Positions 9,289 to 15,984 of a stretch of 64,000 nucleotides of DNA are shown here, piece after piece. The DNA is from Candidatus Thorarchaeota archaeon (GTDB taxonomy: Archaea > Asgardarchaeota > Thorarchaeia > Thorarchaeales > Thorarchaeaceae): contig SHMX01000009.1 of the NCBI GenBank assembly GCA_008080745.1, positions 1-64,000 on the forward strand, in the 5' to 3' direction. The position numbers and the translations under genes are program-made. The number at the start of each line of letters is the position of its first letter. The stretch's first letter is position 1. The notes under the pieces were generated by a model, which saw only the letters and a program-made list of their open reading frames with translations, had not been told where the DNA came from and did not search any database.

Positions 9289-9960
9289 ATGGGAAATGAG
9301 ATTATGAAATTAGGAAGAATACCTACTCGTGTAGGTGCTATGCTATTTGTAGTTCTTTTTGTGATATATGCTAATCCGACTCTAGTTGCAGCTACATTTG
9401 GTGGAAGTGACACTCCAAGTTATGATGTATCTTCTGGAAGTGGAGGAGAATATGATATTGTTCGTGCGAATTCTGCCAATGGTGTTTGTGAAATTCGTGT
9501 TAAAGAAAAGAGTTGGCCTGCATCCTACCCGGATGACTACGTAGGATATGCATACGTTGGTGTGGAATTTGTTCCTACCGAGGATATCGGTAACAACTGG
9601 AAGCTTATGGCCAGTTGGGATTTGGAATATGAACTGAAAGCAAATTGGTGGAGTTGCATTCGAATTGATGTGGTACATTCTGTTCGTGATGAGAATTACA
9701 ACAGACTCTGGCCTTCCCAATCCAAATATAGTGTTGAACTAGCATCAACTGGTATATTCTATGAATCTACAGGTGCTGATTACTCGGGTTCCACAACTGC
9801 ACAGTGGGGTATTGATTTGGATGAAGGCGAAACATACTATTTCTGCATAGAGTTGCTGATTACTGTAGTAAATGGTGGTGCAGTATTTGCTACTAGCTAC
9901 TATGATTCCGACGATCCTGTGTCTTTGACAGTTAATTCCATTTCGTGGAGCTATCTCTAG
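9289..9960 (+). CDS. Secreted beta-rich protein of unknown function
   Basis: The 223-residue protein has a clear N-terminal signal segment (hydrophobic residues ~17-35, ending VAATF). The mature part is rich in aromatic residues, Ser, Gly and beta-strands, with no second membrane helix, and should be exported. ATG 9289 and ATG 9304 are both possible starts. No family was recognised. A strong hairpin terminator and repeat copy C follow. Confidence 0.6.
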   Translation: MGNEIMKLGRIPTRVGAMLFVVLFVIYANPTLVAATFGGSDTPSYDVSSGSGGEYDIVRANSANGVCEIRVKEKSWPASYPDDYVGYAYVGVEFVPTEDIGNNWKLMASWDLEYELKANWWSCIRIDVVHSVRDENYNRLWPSQSKYSVELASTGIFYESTGADYSGSTTAQWGIDLDEGETYYFCIELLITVVNGGAVFATSYYDSDDPVSLTVNSISWSYL

Positions 9961-9980
9961 GAATCCAAACTTTTTCTTGG

Positions 9981-10015
9981 AATCAAGATAATGATATCTT
10001 GATTCTTTTTTTGGG
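9981..10015 (+). terminator. Hairpin terminator
   Basis: A perfect 10-bp stem AATCAAGATA / TATCTTGATT with an ATGA loop is followed by CTTTTTTT. It lies 21 nt after the stop of the secreted protein gene. An outer GGAATCC / GGATTCC pairing encloses it. Confidence 0.75.
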
Positions 10016-10053
10016 ATTCCGACTTGATCCATCTGGTTTCAATGTCCTATCTC

Positions 10054-10275
10054 TAACAAGGTATCCGTAGCGGAAGCTGCGGATGGATCATCTCCTACGC
10101 ATTTTTCGCAGATTTTACAAAATCTGCAATAACAGACGAGCGGGGAAGGACAAACAGTTACTTACCCCTTCGTCCACTGTTGAGCACCTTTTTCATTTTT
10201 GCAATGATTATCCTGTTGAGTGGCAACTAAGTTTCCAGACTCTGGAGATAGTCCCAGATGGCGATGATGGTTTTT
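10054..10275 (+). repeat. Cassette repeat, copy C, with 16S rRNA 3'-end-like leader
   Basis: Positions 10054-10096 read as a 16S rRNA 3' end: TAACAAGG, then helix 45 CCGTAGCGGAAGCTGCGG, then GGATCATCTCCT with one change in the anti-SD. Next are a hairpin GCAGATTTT / AAAATCTGC and a hairpin GACGAGCGGGG ... CCCCTTCGTC. GTTGAGC is at 10179 and GTTGAGT at 10215. The copy extends to a segment around AGTCCCAGATGG that is shared with copy I. Confidence 0.92.
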
Positions 10276-10424
10276 TCTTTAATCGCAGGTGTTACTGAGA
10301 GTCTTATCGCACTTGGGTTGCAACGGGTCACGGACGGTTCCGCCAATGCAATGTCTGTGTTTCCACACAATCAACTCCAAGTTTATTAGATACCAACTAA
10401 ATCATCATCTGTACAGATTGTTCT

Positions 10425-10808
10425 ATGAGGTCGATTCTCATGCCTGAAGATGAAAAAAGAGAACTGGTACGATTCACATATCAATACAGCCCTGATTTTA
10501 GAGAAGAATATGTTACAGGGGCTCGTGGTGGCATCCAAAACATATACCACCTTAGACTTGATTTCTATAATGAACGATCCAAATTACGTTCTCTTGAGGA
10601 TTCACTTGTTGAAGATACTGATGGCTCACGAAGAATCGAACCCACGGAATCATCAAATGAGCCAGATATCATTGAGCGTACATTCAAAGTGGGATTGGTG
10701 TTATCCTTCAATGCTGTTCGTGAACTTTCTCGATTTCTCGCAGAAAAAGTGAAAGAGATAGATGAGATTGAGAGAAAACTCGCTAAGCAAATTACTGGTG
10801 GTGAATAA
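10425..10808 (+). CDS. Small protein, possibly DUF3467-like, heading a VapC operon
   Basis: The 127-residue soluble protein has a middle part (GGIQNIYHLRLDFYNER) and a C-terminal part (FKVGLVLSFNAVRELSRFLAEKV). Together they loosely resemble DUF3467 proteins, where a beta-strand unit is followed by a helix after a conserved S/T-x-x-x-A/V-x-x-L. It overlaps the following antitoxin candidate by a few bases, and VapC follows. The three genes look like one transcript bounded by repeat copies C and D. It may be an accessory to the module, which is inference. Confidence 0.55.
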   Translation: MRSILMPEDEKRELVRFTYQYSPDFREEYVTGARGGIQNIYHLRLDFYNERSKLRSLEDSLVEDTDGSRRIEPTESSNEPDIIERTFKVGLVLSFNAVRELSRFLAEKVKEIDEIERKLAKQITGGE

Positions 10809-11130
10809 AGAGATGATTGATGATGAACACTATGCAAAGGGTCATTCAGATACGGGTACAACTAATCCTGATTGGTACAAGCTAGGTTCGATATCGGATA
10901 TGATATCTAGTTCCAGTATTACCCATATTCATATGGATTCAACTGCATCCACTTCAGCTGATAGTACTCGTTCTACTAAATCATCATCTATTGACAGTCT
11001 GATGAAACTGTTTGGAATATTGGATGAAGAAACTGCAGATGCTATTGAGGATGCCATTGAAGAGTATCGTAAACGTCATGACAAAGCAATGACTAGAAGA
11101 ATCCAGGAGCGATATCATGATCCTTCTTGA
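10801..11130 (+). CDS. Putative VapB-type antitoxin
   Basis: I place the start at GTG 10801 (ATG 10813 is an alternative) because the frame upstream overlaps the preceding gene. The ~109-residue protein is acidic. Its first part has a low-complexity Ser/Thr stretch (residues ~40-65), and its helical end (SLMKLFGILDEETADAIEDA) looks like the toxin-wrapping tail of VapB antitoxins. No clear ribbon-helix-helix or AbrB domain is visible at its N-terminus. Its stop overlaps the VapC start by 14 bp, which supports the assignment. Confidence 0.6.
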   Translation: MNKEMIDDEHYAKGHSDTGTTNPDWYKLGSISDMISSSSITHIHMDSTASTSADSTRSTKSSSIDSLMKLFGILDEETADAIEDAIEEYRKRHDKAMTRRIQERYHDPS

Positions 11131-11512
11131 TACTAGTTTCGTGATAGATCTCATGAGAGGAAATACTGATTGTATGAAGTTGCTTCAAGATACTGAAGCC
11201 AGAGAGGAGGATGTTTTTCTGTCTACCATATCTGTCTACGAATTACTCGTAGGTGTTGCTCATGCAGATAATAAAATAGATGAAGAGCAGAAAATACGGG
11301 AATCTCTATCAGCAATTACCACCATCGATTTCGATAAGTATTCATCCTACGAATCGGGTACCATCTATTCAGAACTGAAGTCGCAAGGTTCTATGATCAA
11401 CTCTTTTGATATTCTCATTGCTGGTATTGCACGAAGACATAACTATTCTGTCATGACTCGAAATGGATCTGATTTCAATCGAATAAATGGTCTTCAAGTT
11501 ATTGAATACTAG
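11117..11512 (+). CDS. vapC: VapC-family PIN-domain ribonuclease toxin
   Basis: The 131-residue PIN protein has the expected acidic residues: Asp5 in LLDTSFVIDL, Glu42 in SVYELLVG, Asp98 in SFDILIAG and Asp119 in TRNGSDFNRI. These bind Mg/Mn for RNA cleavage, typically of tRNA or rRNA (family knowledge). All acidic positions are intact, so the toxin is probably active. It overlaps the upstream antitoxin candidate and is followed by repeat copy D. Confidence 0.9.
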   Translation: MILLDTSFVIDLMRGNTDCMKLLQDTEAREEDVFLSTISVYELLVGVAHADNKIDEEQKIRESLSAITTIDFDKYSSYESGTIYSELKSQGSMINSFDILIAGIARRHNYSVMTRNGSDFNRINGLQVIEY

Positions 11513-11547
11513 TTTCTGTTTTTCATTTCGTAATCATTGTTTATCTC

Positions 11548-11731
11548 TAACAAGGTATCCGTAGCGGAAGCTGCGGATGGATCACCTCCTACGCATTTTA
11601 TCGCGAATTCTCATGGAATTCGCAAAACAGACGAGCGGGGGAAGGACAAACAGTTACTTACCCCTTCGTTCACTGTTGAGCACCCTTTTCATTTTTGCAA
11701 TGATTATCCTGTTGAGTGGCAACTAGGTTTC
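11548..11731 (+). repeat. Cassette repeat, copy D, best 16S rRNA 3'-end match
   Basis: Positions 11548-11590 (43 nt) read TAACAAGG, then helix 45 CCGTAGCGGAAGCTGCGG, then GGATCACCTCCT with an intact anti-SD. The hairpin CGCGAATTC / GAATTCGC and the hairpin ACGAGCGGGG ... CCCCTTCGT follow. GTTGAGC is at 11675 and GTTGAGT at 11711. The leader is identical to copy C apart from one base in the anti-SD. Confidence 0.93.
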
Positions 11732-11784
11732 ACGTGTATCCTTATATCCGTCAAAATCTAACTACTCTTAGAGGTCTGATTCCC

Positions 11785-11982
11785 TTGGCTACAAAGACTA
11801 TCACCATTTCAGAAGAGGTCTATAACCTATTGGAGAAGATGCTCCTTCCGGGTGAGAAGATAGAGGATGCGATACTCCGCCTGTGTGGTATCAAGAGTAG
11901 TCTTCATGATTCTGATTTTGAAAAGGGTCTCGAAAAGATCATCACTGAAGATGCAGAGCTTCTCAAACGACTTGCAAAATAG
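11785..11982 (+). CDS. VapB-like antitoxin of the Doc module
   Basis: The protein starts at TTG 11785, giving MATKTITISEEVYNLLEK, a typical VapB/ribbon-helix-helix antitoxin start. A GAGGT motif 10 nt upstream supports it. The upstream in-frame ATG at 11716 lies in repeat copy D and is unlikely. The ~65-residue protein has a DNA-binding strand-helix and then an acidic helical tail (FEKGLEKIITEDAELLKRL). Its stop touches the GTG start of the Doc gene, so the two are coupled. Confidence 0.75.
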   Translation: MATKTITISEEVYNLLEKMLLPGEKIEDAILRLCGIKSSLHDSDFEKGLEKIITEDAELLKRLAK

Positions 11983-12383
11983 TGCGTGGTGCATACTTCG
12001 TGAGATATTTGACCTATGATGAGATCCTGTCTATCCATGACCGTTTGATAGAATTCTTTGGTGGCGAGAGTGGTGTTTTTTCGGTCAATGCATTGGAGAA
12101 CTGCGTATCCCTCCCTATGATGTCAGTATTTGGAACTGAGACCAATCCCACAATCTGGTCAAAAGCTGCAGCACTTCTTTATTGTATACTCATTCGTCAT
12201 CCCTTTGTTGATGGAAATAAGAGGACTGCTTGGACCGCTGCGAAGCTCTTTCTCTATCTCAATGGATATGACCTACAAGTTGACGTGGATGATGCCTAGG
12301 CAAAGATTCTCAGGATACTGAAGGAAGCGTCATCAAATGATTCGATTGCAGAATGGCTTGAACAGTGTTCTACGAAAATATAG
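11982..12383 (+). pseudogene. doc: Doc (Fic-fold) toxin with premature in-frame TAG
   Basis: The frame from GTG 11982 has the Doc motif HPFVDGNKRTAW (His73 to Arg81), which in Doc phosphorylates elongation factor Tu (family knowledge). It meets TAG at 12297-12299 after 105 codons and continues in the same frame for 27 more codons to TAG at 12381. The extension (AKILRILKEASSNDSIAEWL) is a normal Doc C-terminal helix, and the total of ~132 residues fits the family. A single GAG to TAG change would explain it. The truncated form keeps the catalytic motif but loses a core helix, so it is probably inactive. Confidence 0.7.
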
Positions 12384-12398
12384 TTTCTTCATTGCTTT

Positions 12399-12540
12399 CT
12401 ATGCATTTTTCGCAAATTCCATGAGAATTTGCAAAACAGACGAGCGGGGGAAGGACAAAAGGTACTTGCCTCTTCGTCCACTGTTGAGCACCCTTTCTTC
12501 TTTTGCAATGATTGTCTGGTTGAGTGGATCATAGATTTCG
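12399..12540 (+). repeat. Cassette repeat, copy E, without the 16S-like leader
   Basis: It starts 16 nt after the original Doc stop at CTATGCATTTTT. The hairpin GCAAATTC / GAATTTGC is followed by GACGAGCGGGGG ... CCTCTTCGTC. GTTGAGC is at 12483 and GTTGAGT at 12519. Confidence 0.9.
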
Positions 12541-12803
12541 CATTCTTATTGTGACCGTTCATTGTTTATTGGACAATCTTGGACATCAGAGCGTTGGCCT
12601 CCCAGGTAACGGCACTGGGTGAGACTCTGTCCTGGTCAGGGATACTATGTCTTTCAACCATATCTTTCCTCCGTATCAAGCTATATAAACCCCTATCGGA
12701 ATCGGTCCAGCAATATCCAAGTTTTAAGAAGATGTTCGCAACCCCTTACTTGTTGAAATTGTTGATTTTATATGTATATGTACTCATATGTATGGTGATC
12801 GAA

Positions 12804-13046
12804 ATGGCAAAGAACATCGCTTTGGCAGAAGATGTCTACAGAGACCTCAAACGTATGAAAAGAGAGGGTGAAAGTTTTAGCGACCTGATTCGAAGACTGT
12901 TGAAGACAAGAGGGGCGATTTCCGACCTTGCAGAATCTGCGACACTCAGTACTGAAGAATGGTTGGAGATGAAAAGACTGAAGGAAGAACAAGCGGCTCT
13001 TGATGAGAGCCGAACAGATATTCTTCTCTCAAAACAAGAAGGGTGA
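12804..13046 (+). CDS. vapB: VapB-family (DUF217-like) antitoxin
   Basis: The protein starts at ATG 12804 (ATG 12792 is an alternative): MAKNIALAEDVYRDLKRM, then GESFSDLIRRLL, the classic archaeal VapB/DUF217 ribbon-helix-helix pattern. The rest is a charged helical toxin-binding region. In-frame sequence upstream to 12579 lacks this character and contains a TATA-like stretch at about 12767-12780, so I exclude it. VapC follows after 6 bp. Confidence 0.8.
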   Translation: MAKNIALAEDVYRDLKRMKREGESFSDLIRRLLKTRGAISDLAESATLSTEEWLEMKRLKEEQAALDESRTDILLSKQEG

Positions 13047-13052
13047 TTTTTC

Positions 13053-13457
13053 GTGCCACTCTTTGATACGAGCTTTCTCATAGATCTCACTAGAGGTGAC
13101 GTTGGTGCTATATCCGCCGCAAAACAGGTCGATGGAACCGCTGACATTAAAGCGGTATCTGTGGTGACGGTCCACGAGTATTTACGAGGGGTCTATTATC
13201 ACCACATCGGGAAGAAAACGCTGGATGGTAAGCTCCGTAAAGCTCTCACAGATCTTGCGCATTTTGAACAACTGGAATTCACTCCCTCCATTGCACGAGA
13301 AGCTGCATATACCGATGCTCTGTTACTCAAGCATGGAACTACGATTCCCTATGCTGATGTTGTAATTGCAGCAACCGCAAAGCATCACAATATCCCTTTG
13401 GTCACACGTGATGCTCATTTCAGAGCTATTGATGATATTGTATTGATAGACTACTAG
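13053..13457 (+). CDS. vapC: VapC-family PIN-domain ribonuclease toxin
   Basis: The 134-residue PIN protein starts at GTG. Its acidic active-site residues are in place: Asp5 (LFDTSFLIDL), Glu42 (TVHEYLRG), Asp102 (PYADVVIAATA) and Asp120 (TRDAHFRAI). It is the toxin of the upstream VapB. Eight bases separate its stop from repeat copy F. Confidence 0.9.
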   Translation: MPLFDTSFLIDLTRGDVGAISAAKQVDGTADIKAVSVVTVHEYLRGVYYHHIGKKTLDGKLRKALTDLAHFEQLEFTPSIAREAAYTDALLLKHGTTIPYADVVIAATAKHHNIPLVTRDAHFRAIDDIVLIDY

Positions 13458-13465
13458 ATGCCCTA

Positions 13466-13640
13466 GTATCCGTGGCGGAAGCTGCGGATGGATCACCTCC
13501 TACGCATTTTGCAGATTCATGATAATCTGCAGTATAGACGAGCGGGGGAAGGACAAAAGTTACTTGCCTCTTCGTCCACTGTTGAGCACCCTTTCATTTT
13601 TGCAATGATTGTCTGAATGAGTGTGAACTAGACTCTTGTG
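13466..13640 (+). repeat. Cassette repeat, copy F, with 16S rRNA 3'-end-like leader
   Basis: Positions 13466-13501 read GTATCCGTGGCGGAAGCTGC and then the anti-SD GGATCACCTCCT. One A-to-G change in the helix 45 stem still pairs (G-U). The hairpin GCAGATT / AATCTGC and GACGAGCGGGGG ... CCTCTTCGTC follow. GTTGAGC is at about 13580. The second motif is degenerate (GAATGAGTGTGAACTAG). Confidence 0.92.
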
Positions 13641-13698
13641 TTTCTCTATTGATCTGGAATAGTATCATTTCTATTTCCGATTATTCCATGAATCCCGC

Positions 13699-13998
13699 TT
13701 AGTCCGATTGTTGACTTATATTTCTGTATTGCCATAGTAGGTCCACTACTAATCCCATAAGAATTGCTGAGTCAAAGAATATTGCATTTGGATTTACGAG
13801 CATGAAATGCCCTACCGTAAATACACACCATCCAATCATGCACATGAGAAGGAAATAGACTGTCCTTTTTTGCTGCTTAAGTTTTTCATCCTCTTCATAT
13901 TCGTTCACCAGTTTCCAGAGTGTACCTCTTCCAATGATACAGATGAAAAAAAGCAGTGTAAACGCGGTTCCGTGAATTGCTGCTACTAGTGTTTGCAT
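13699..13998 (-). CDS. Small three-helix membrane protein
   Basis: The 99-residue protein has three hydrophobic segments at about residues 6-24, 46-66 and 70-88, with a charged loop (YEEDEKLKQQK) between the first two. No family recognised. It is the only intact minus-strand gene in the cassette region. It lies between repeat F and fragment G and directly downstream of a minus-strand gene remnant, so the two probably came in together. Confidence 0.55.
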   Translation of the reverse strand: MQTLVAAIHGTAFTLLFFICIIGRGTLWKLVNEYEEDEKLKQQKRTVYFLLMCMIGWCVFTVGHFMLVNPNAIFFDSAILMGLVVDLLWQYRNISQQSD

Positions 13999-14026
13999 AT
14001 CTTTCTCTCCATATCTCCGAATATTC

Positions 14027-14199
14027 TCAGATTGGTGGACTCAACCAAACTCGATCATCATGATATCCACCATAAGGTGCTGCATCACATTGATGTTGGT
14101 AGTCATAGATTGCGGAAAACGGATATAACAGTCCCCATTCGTAGTCCATGACATCGAAATGAACGAATGATGTATCCCCATCCCTTCTATTGCACAGTC
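14027..14199 (-). pseudogene. C-terminal remnant of a minus-strand gene, truncated at repeat fragment G
   Basis: On the minus strand an open frame of about 55 codons ends at the TGA at 14027-14029. It reads as real protein (NRRDGDTSFVHFDVMDYEWG, later YDYQHQCDAAPYGG) with no start codon. The frame is lost at about 14200, where the repeat-derived GGTTGAG sequence begins. It looks like the end of a gene whose 5' part was removed at the repeat. I do not recognise the family. Confidence 0.45.
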
Positions 14200-14230
14200 A
14201 ATTTGGTTGAGTATGAACTAGGTCTCCAGA
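14191..14230 (+). repeat. Cassette repeat, fragment G (3' end only)
   Basis: Only the terminal portion remains: TTTGGTTGAGTATGAACTAG and then GTCTCC. This matches the second-motif end of copies A, C, D and I. It runs directly into the promoter of the next vapB, and that run-in sequence is duplicated after copy I. Confidence 0.75.
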
Positions 14231-14281
14231 GTTCGCAGGTAGTTTCAGGCGGTGATAGATTCGCCTCTTGAAAGAACAGTG

Positions 14282-14291
14282 ATTTTATAAT
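14282..14291 (+). promoter_or_regulatory. TATA box for vapBC
   Basis: TTTTATAATC lies 25-33 nt upstream of the vapB start, the spacing expected for a leaderless archaeal transcript. It lies in a block that is partly copied upstream of the vapB remnant at 16151. Confidence 0.5.
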
Positions 14292-14314
14292 CTCTCATAC
14301 ACATACATACACGA

Positions 14315-14566
14315 GTGAACAATATGGGGTACAAGACAATCTCACTCTCTGAGGAAGCCTATGCTATTTTGAAAAAAGCAAAACGCGAGAATGAGAGTTT
14401 TAGTCAAGTTGTTATCAGGCTCGCACAAAGACGAACATTGAGTGATTTCATAGGATGCATCTCAGAAGAATCAGTAAGTAAACTGACTTATGCACTAGCT
14501 GACTTCAGACAAGAACGGTCCAAGGTCTGGTCAAAAAGCATGGAAGAGTTGGTGAAGGACCAATGA
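14315..14566 (+). CDS. vapB: VapB-family antitoxin
   Basis: The 83-residue protein begins at GTG 14315 or ATG 14324. Its ribbon-helix-helix start (YKTISLSEEAYAILKKAK, then ESFSQVVIRLA) matches archaeal VapB/DUF217 antitoxins, and the C-terminal helical tail would bind VapC. The stop overlaps the VapC start by 4 bp (ATGA). Its first 16 codons have a near copy at 16151. Confidence 0.82.
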   Translation: MNNMGYKTISLSEEAYAILKKAKRENESFSQVVIRLAQRRTLSDFIGCISEESVSKLTYALADFRQERSKVWSKSMEELVKDQ

Positions 14567-14955
14567 TTGCGGACTCGAGTTTTGTTATTGATATTATGCG
14601 AAATGATGAATCGGCACTACAGAAACTTGAACTGATAAAAACGAGTCAGAGTCCTCAATATCTAACATCTCCAACAGTAATGGAACTTGCGGCAGGTATA
14701 TCTCTGGCAAGACTACCAAATAGAGAACAGAATCGAATCGATATTATCATGGAAGAATTCCAAATACTTCCCCTTGACACGGCATCTGCATGGTGGGCAG
14801 GTCTGGAGCTTGGCCGGTTGAAGAGAGAGGGGATGATTGTTGATCCAATCGATGCACAGATTGCTGGCATTGCAGTCAAACATCAGGAAATTGTTGTGAC
14901 CCGAAATATCCGACATTTTGAACGATTCAAAGACTTGAGTGTAGAGTCATACTAA
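14563..14955 (+). CDS. vapC: VapC-family PIN-domain ribonuclease toxin
   Basis: The 130-residue PIN protein has Asp4 (IADSSFVIDI), Glu41 (VMELAAGI) and Asp97 (DPIDAQIAG). The fourth position, in TRNIRHFERF, has His where many VapCs have Asp, a common variant. It forms an overlapping pair with the upstream VapB and is followed by repeat copy H. Confidence 0.9.
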   Translation: MIADSSFVIDIMRNDESALQKLELIKTSQSPQYLTSPTVMELAAGISLARLPNREQNRIDIIMEEFQILPLDTASAWWAGLELGRLKREGMIVDPIDAQIAGIAVKHQEIVVTRNIRHFERFKDLSVESY

Positions 14956-14984
14956 TTCTGATTTCAGATTGAATTAGTCCTTTC

Positions 14985-15115
14985 AACTCGCAGATCTAGA
15001 AAATCTACAAAACAGATGAGCGAGGGAAGGTTGATGTTTCTATCCCTCACATCACTGTTGAACACTCTATTTTCATTTTTGTTATTATCTGACCGAGTGT
15101 AGCTTAGAGTTTAGG
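14985..15115 (+). repeat. Cassette repeat, copy H, diverged but structure-preserving
   Basis: This copy keeps AACAG / CTGTT, but the inner stem has changed on both sides: ATGAGCGAGGG pairs with CCCTCACAT, where other copies have ACGAGCGGGG with CCCCTTCGT. GTTGAAC replaces GTTGAGC at 15057. The second motif is degraded (CCGAGTGTAGCTTAG). The upstream hairpin GCAGAT / ATCTAC is also diverged. Confidence 0.8.
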
Positions 15116-15140
15116 TCTATCTCTAGATACTACATAAGAG

Positions 15141-15150
15141 TCATATACAC
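15141..15150 (+). promoter_or_regulatory. TATA-like box for the UPF0175/DUF3368 pair
   Basis: TCATATACAC lies about 18-27 nt upstream of the ATG at 15168, and a further TATATAGTAT stretch lies closer to the start. Either could serve a leaderless transcript. Confidence 0.4.
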
Positions 15151-15167
15151 TGTCATATATAGTATAC

Positions 15168-15479
15168 ATGATTACAATGGCACATGTGTTGTCAGTTCGC
15201 TTGGATGAAGACTTGGAGAAACGTCTTGCATTCCTGATGGAGAAACGTAAGATAGTAGACAAGTCAGCCTATGTTCGTCGTTTGATTGATCGTTCACTTA
15301 GAGAAGACCTTCTTGACTTCCTCTCTGGGGAGATTGCTGCAAAACGTATTAGTATGTGGAAGGCTTCTTCAATAGCAGGAATCTCGTTGAGAGCAATGAT
15401 GATTGAGTTAGCAAAACGCGAAATCTCCATCTATGATGAACAATCACTGAAGGAAGATCTGCTCTTTGCAGAGGGATAA
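15168..15479 (+). CDS. UPF0175-family antitoxin
   Basis: The 103-residue protein has a DNA-binding N-terminal half (LSVRLDEDLEKRLAFLME). The C-terminal UPF0175 signature is present: KRISMWKASSIAGISLRAMM, then an AKREISIY strand. UPF0175 proteins pair with DUF3368 PIN-like toxins, as here, with a 3-bp gap between the genes. It probably represses its own promoter, whose TATA-like sequences lie within 30 nt of the start. Confidence 0.85.
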   Translation: MITMAHVLSVRLDEDLEKRLAFLMEKRKIVDKSAYVRRLIDRSLREDLLDFLSGEIAAKRISMWKASSIAGISLRAMMIELAKREISIYDEQSLKEDLLFAEG

Positions 15480-15482
15480 TTC

Positions 15483-15980
15483 ATGATAGGAGTTGTGAAT
15501 TCCTCACCTCTCATTTACTTGGGGAAGCTTGGTCTTGTTAATCTATTGAATGAACTCTTCGATGGCGTATTCACAACGCGTTCTGTGATGAATGAAGTGC
15601 TTGATGATACATCACCCGAGTTTGCTATTCTCACAGATGCCTTTGCATCATGGTTGAATCTGTCTGATGTCATAATATCTCCTCTCTCTACAAAACTCTG
15701 TGAAATGGGGTTACATCAAGGCGAAGTAGATGTAATCACTCTTGCATTCGATATGAGAGAGAAAGGGCCAGTTGTGATTATTGATGATCTTGCGGCACGG
15801 GATATTGGAAGAACTCTTGGATTGTATATAACTGGAACAATTGGAATCATATTGCGTGCTGTGAAAAACAATATGCTCTCCAAAACAGATGCTGTTGTCA
15901 AGCTAAACTATCTCGTACAAGAAACTCCGTTCCGTATCTCTACTAAACTGTACTTGCAAATCTTAGAACAGCTGAGATAA
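15483..15980 (+). CDS. DUF3368-family PIN-like toxin
   Basis: The 165-residue protein has the DUF3368 start (GVVNSSPLIYLGKLGL), a following VMNEVLDD segment, the EVDVITLA region and a conserved IIDDLAARDIGRTLGL. These correspond to the PIN acidic cluster, but the first Asp is Asn, as in some members of this family. It is the expected toxin partner of UPF0175. A partial repeat copy I follows. Confidence 0.85.
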   Translation: MIGVVNSSPLIYLGKLGLVNLLNELFDGVFTTRSVMNEVLDDTSPEFAILTDAFASWLNLSDVIISPLSTKLCEMGLHQGEVDVITLAFDMREKGPVVIIDDLAARDIGRTLGLYITGTIGIILRAVKNNMLSKTDAVVKLNYLVQETPFRISTKLYLQILEQLR

Positions 15981-15984
15981 TCAT

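Noticed and set aside
10264-10389. Short frame of 41 codons after repeat copy C
   Set aside because: It begins inside repeat-derived sequence, has no ribosome binding site and no recognisable protein pattern.
12579-12803. N-terminal extension of the VapB at 12804
   Set aside because: It contains a TATA-like stretch and unlikely protein sequence, while the classic VapB start lies at 12804.
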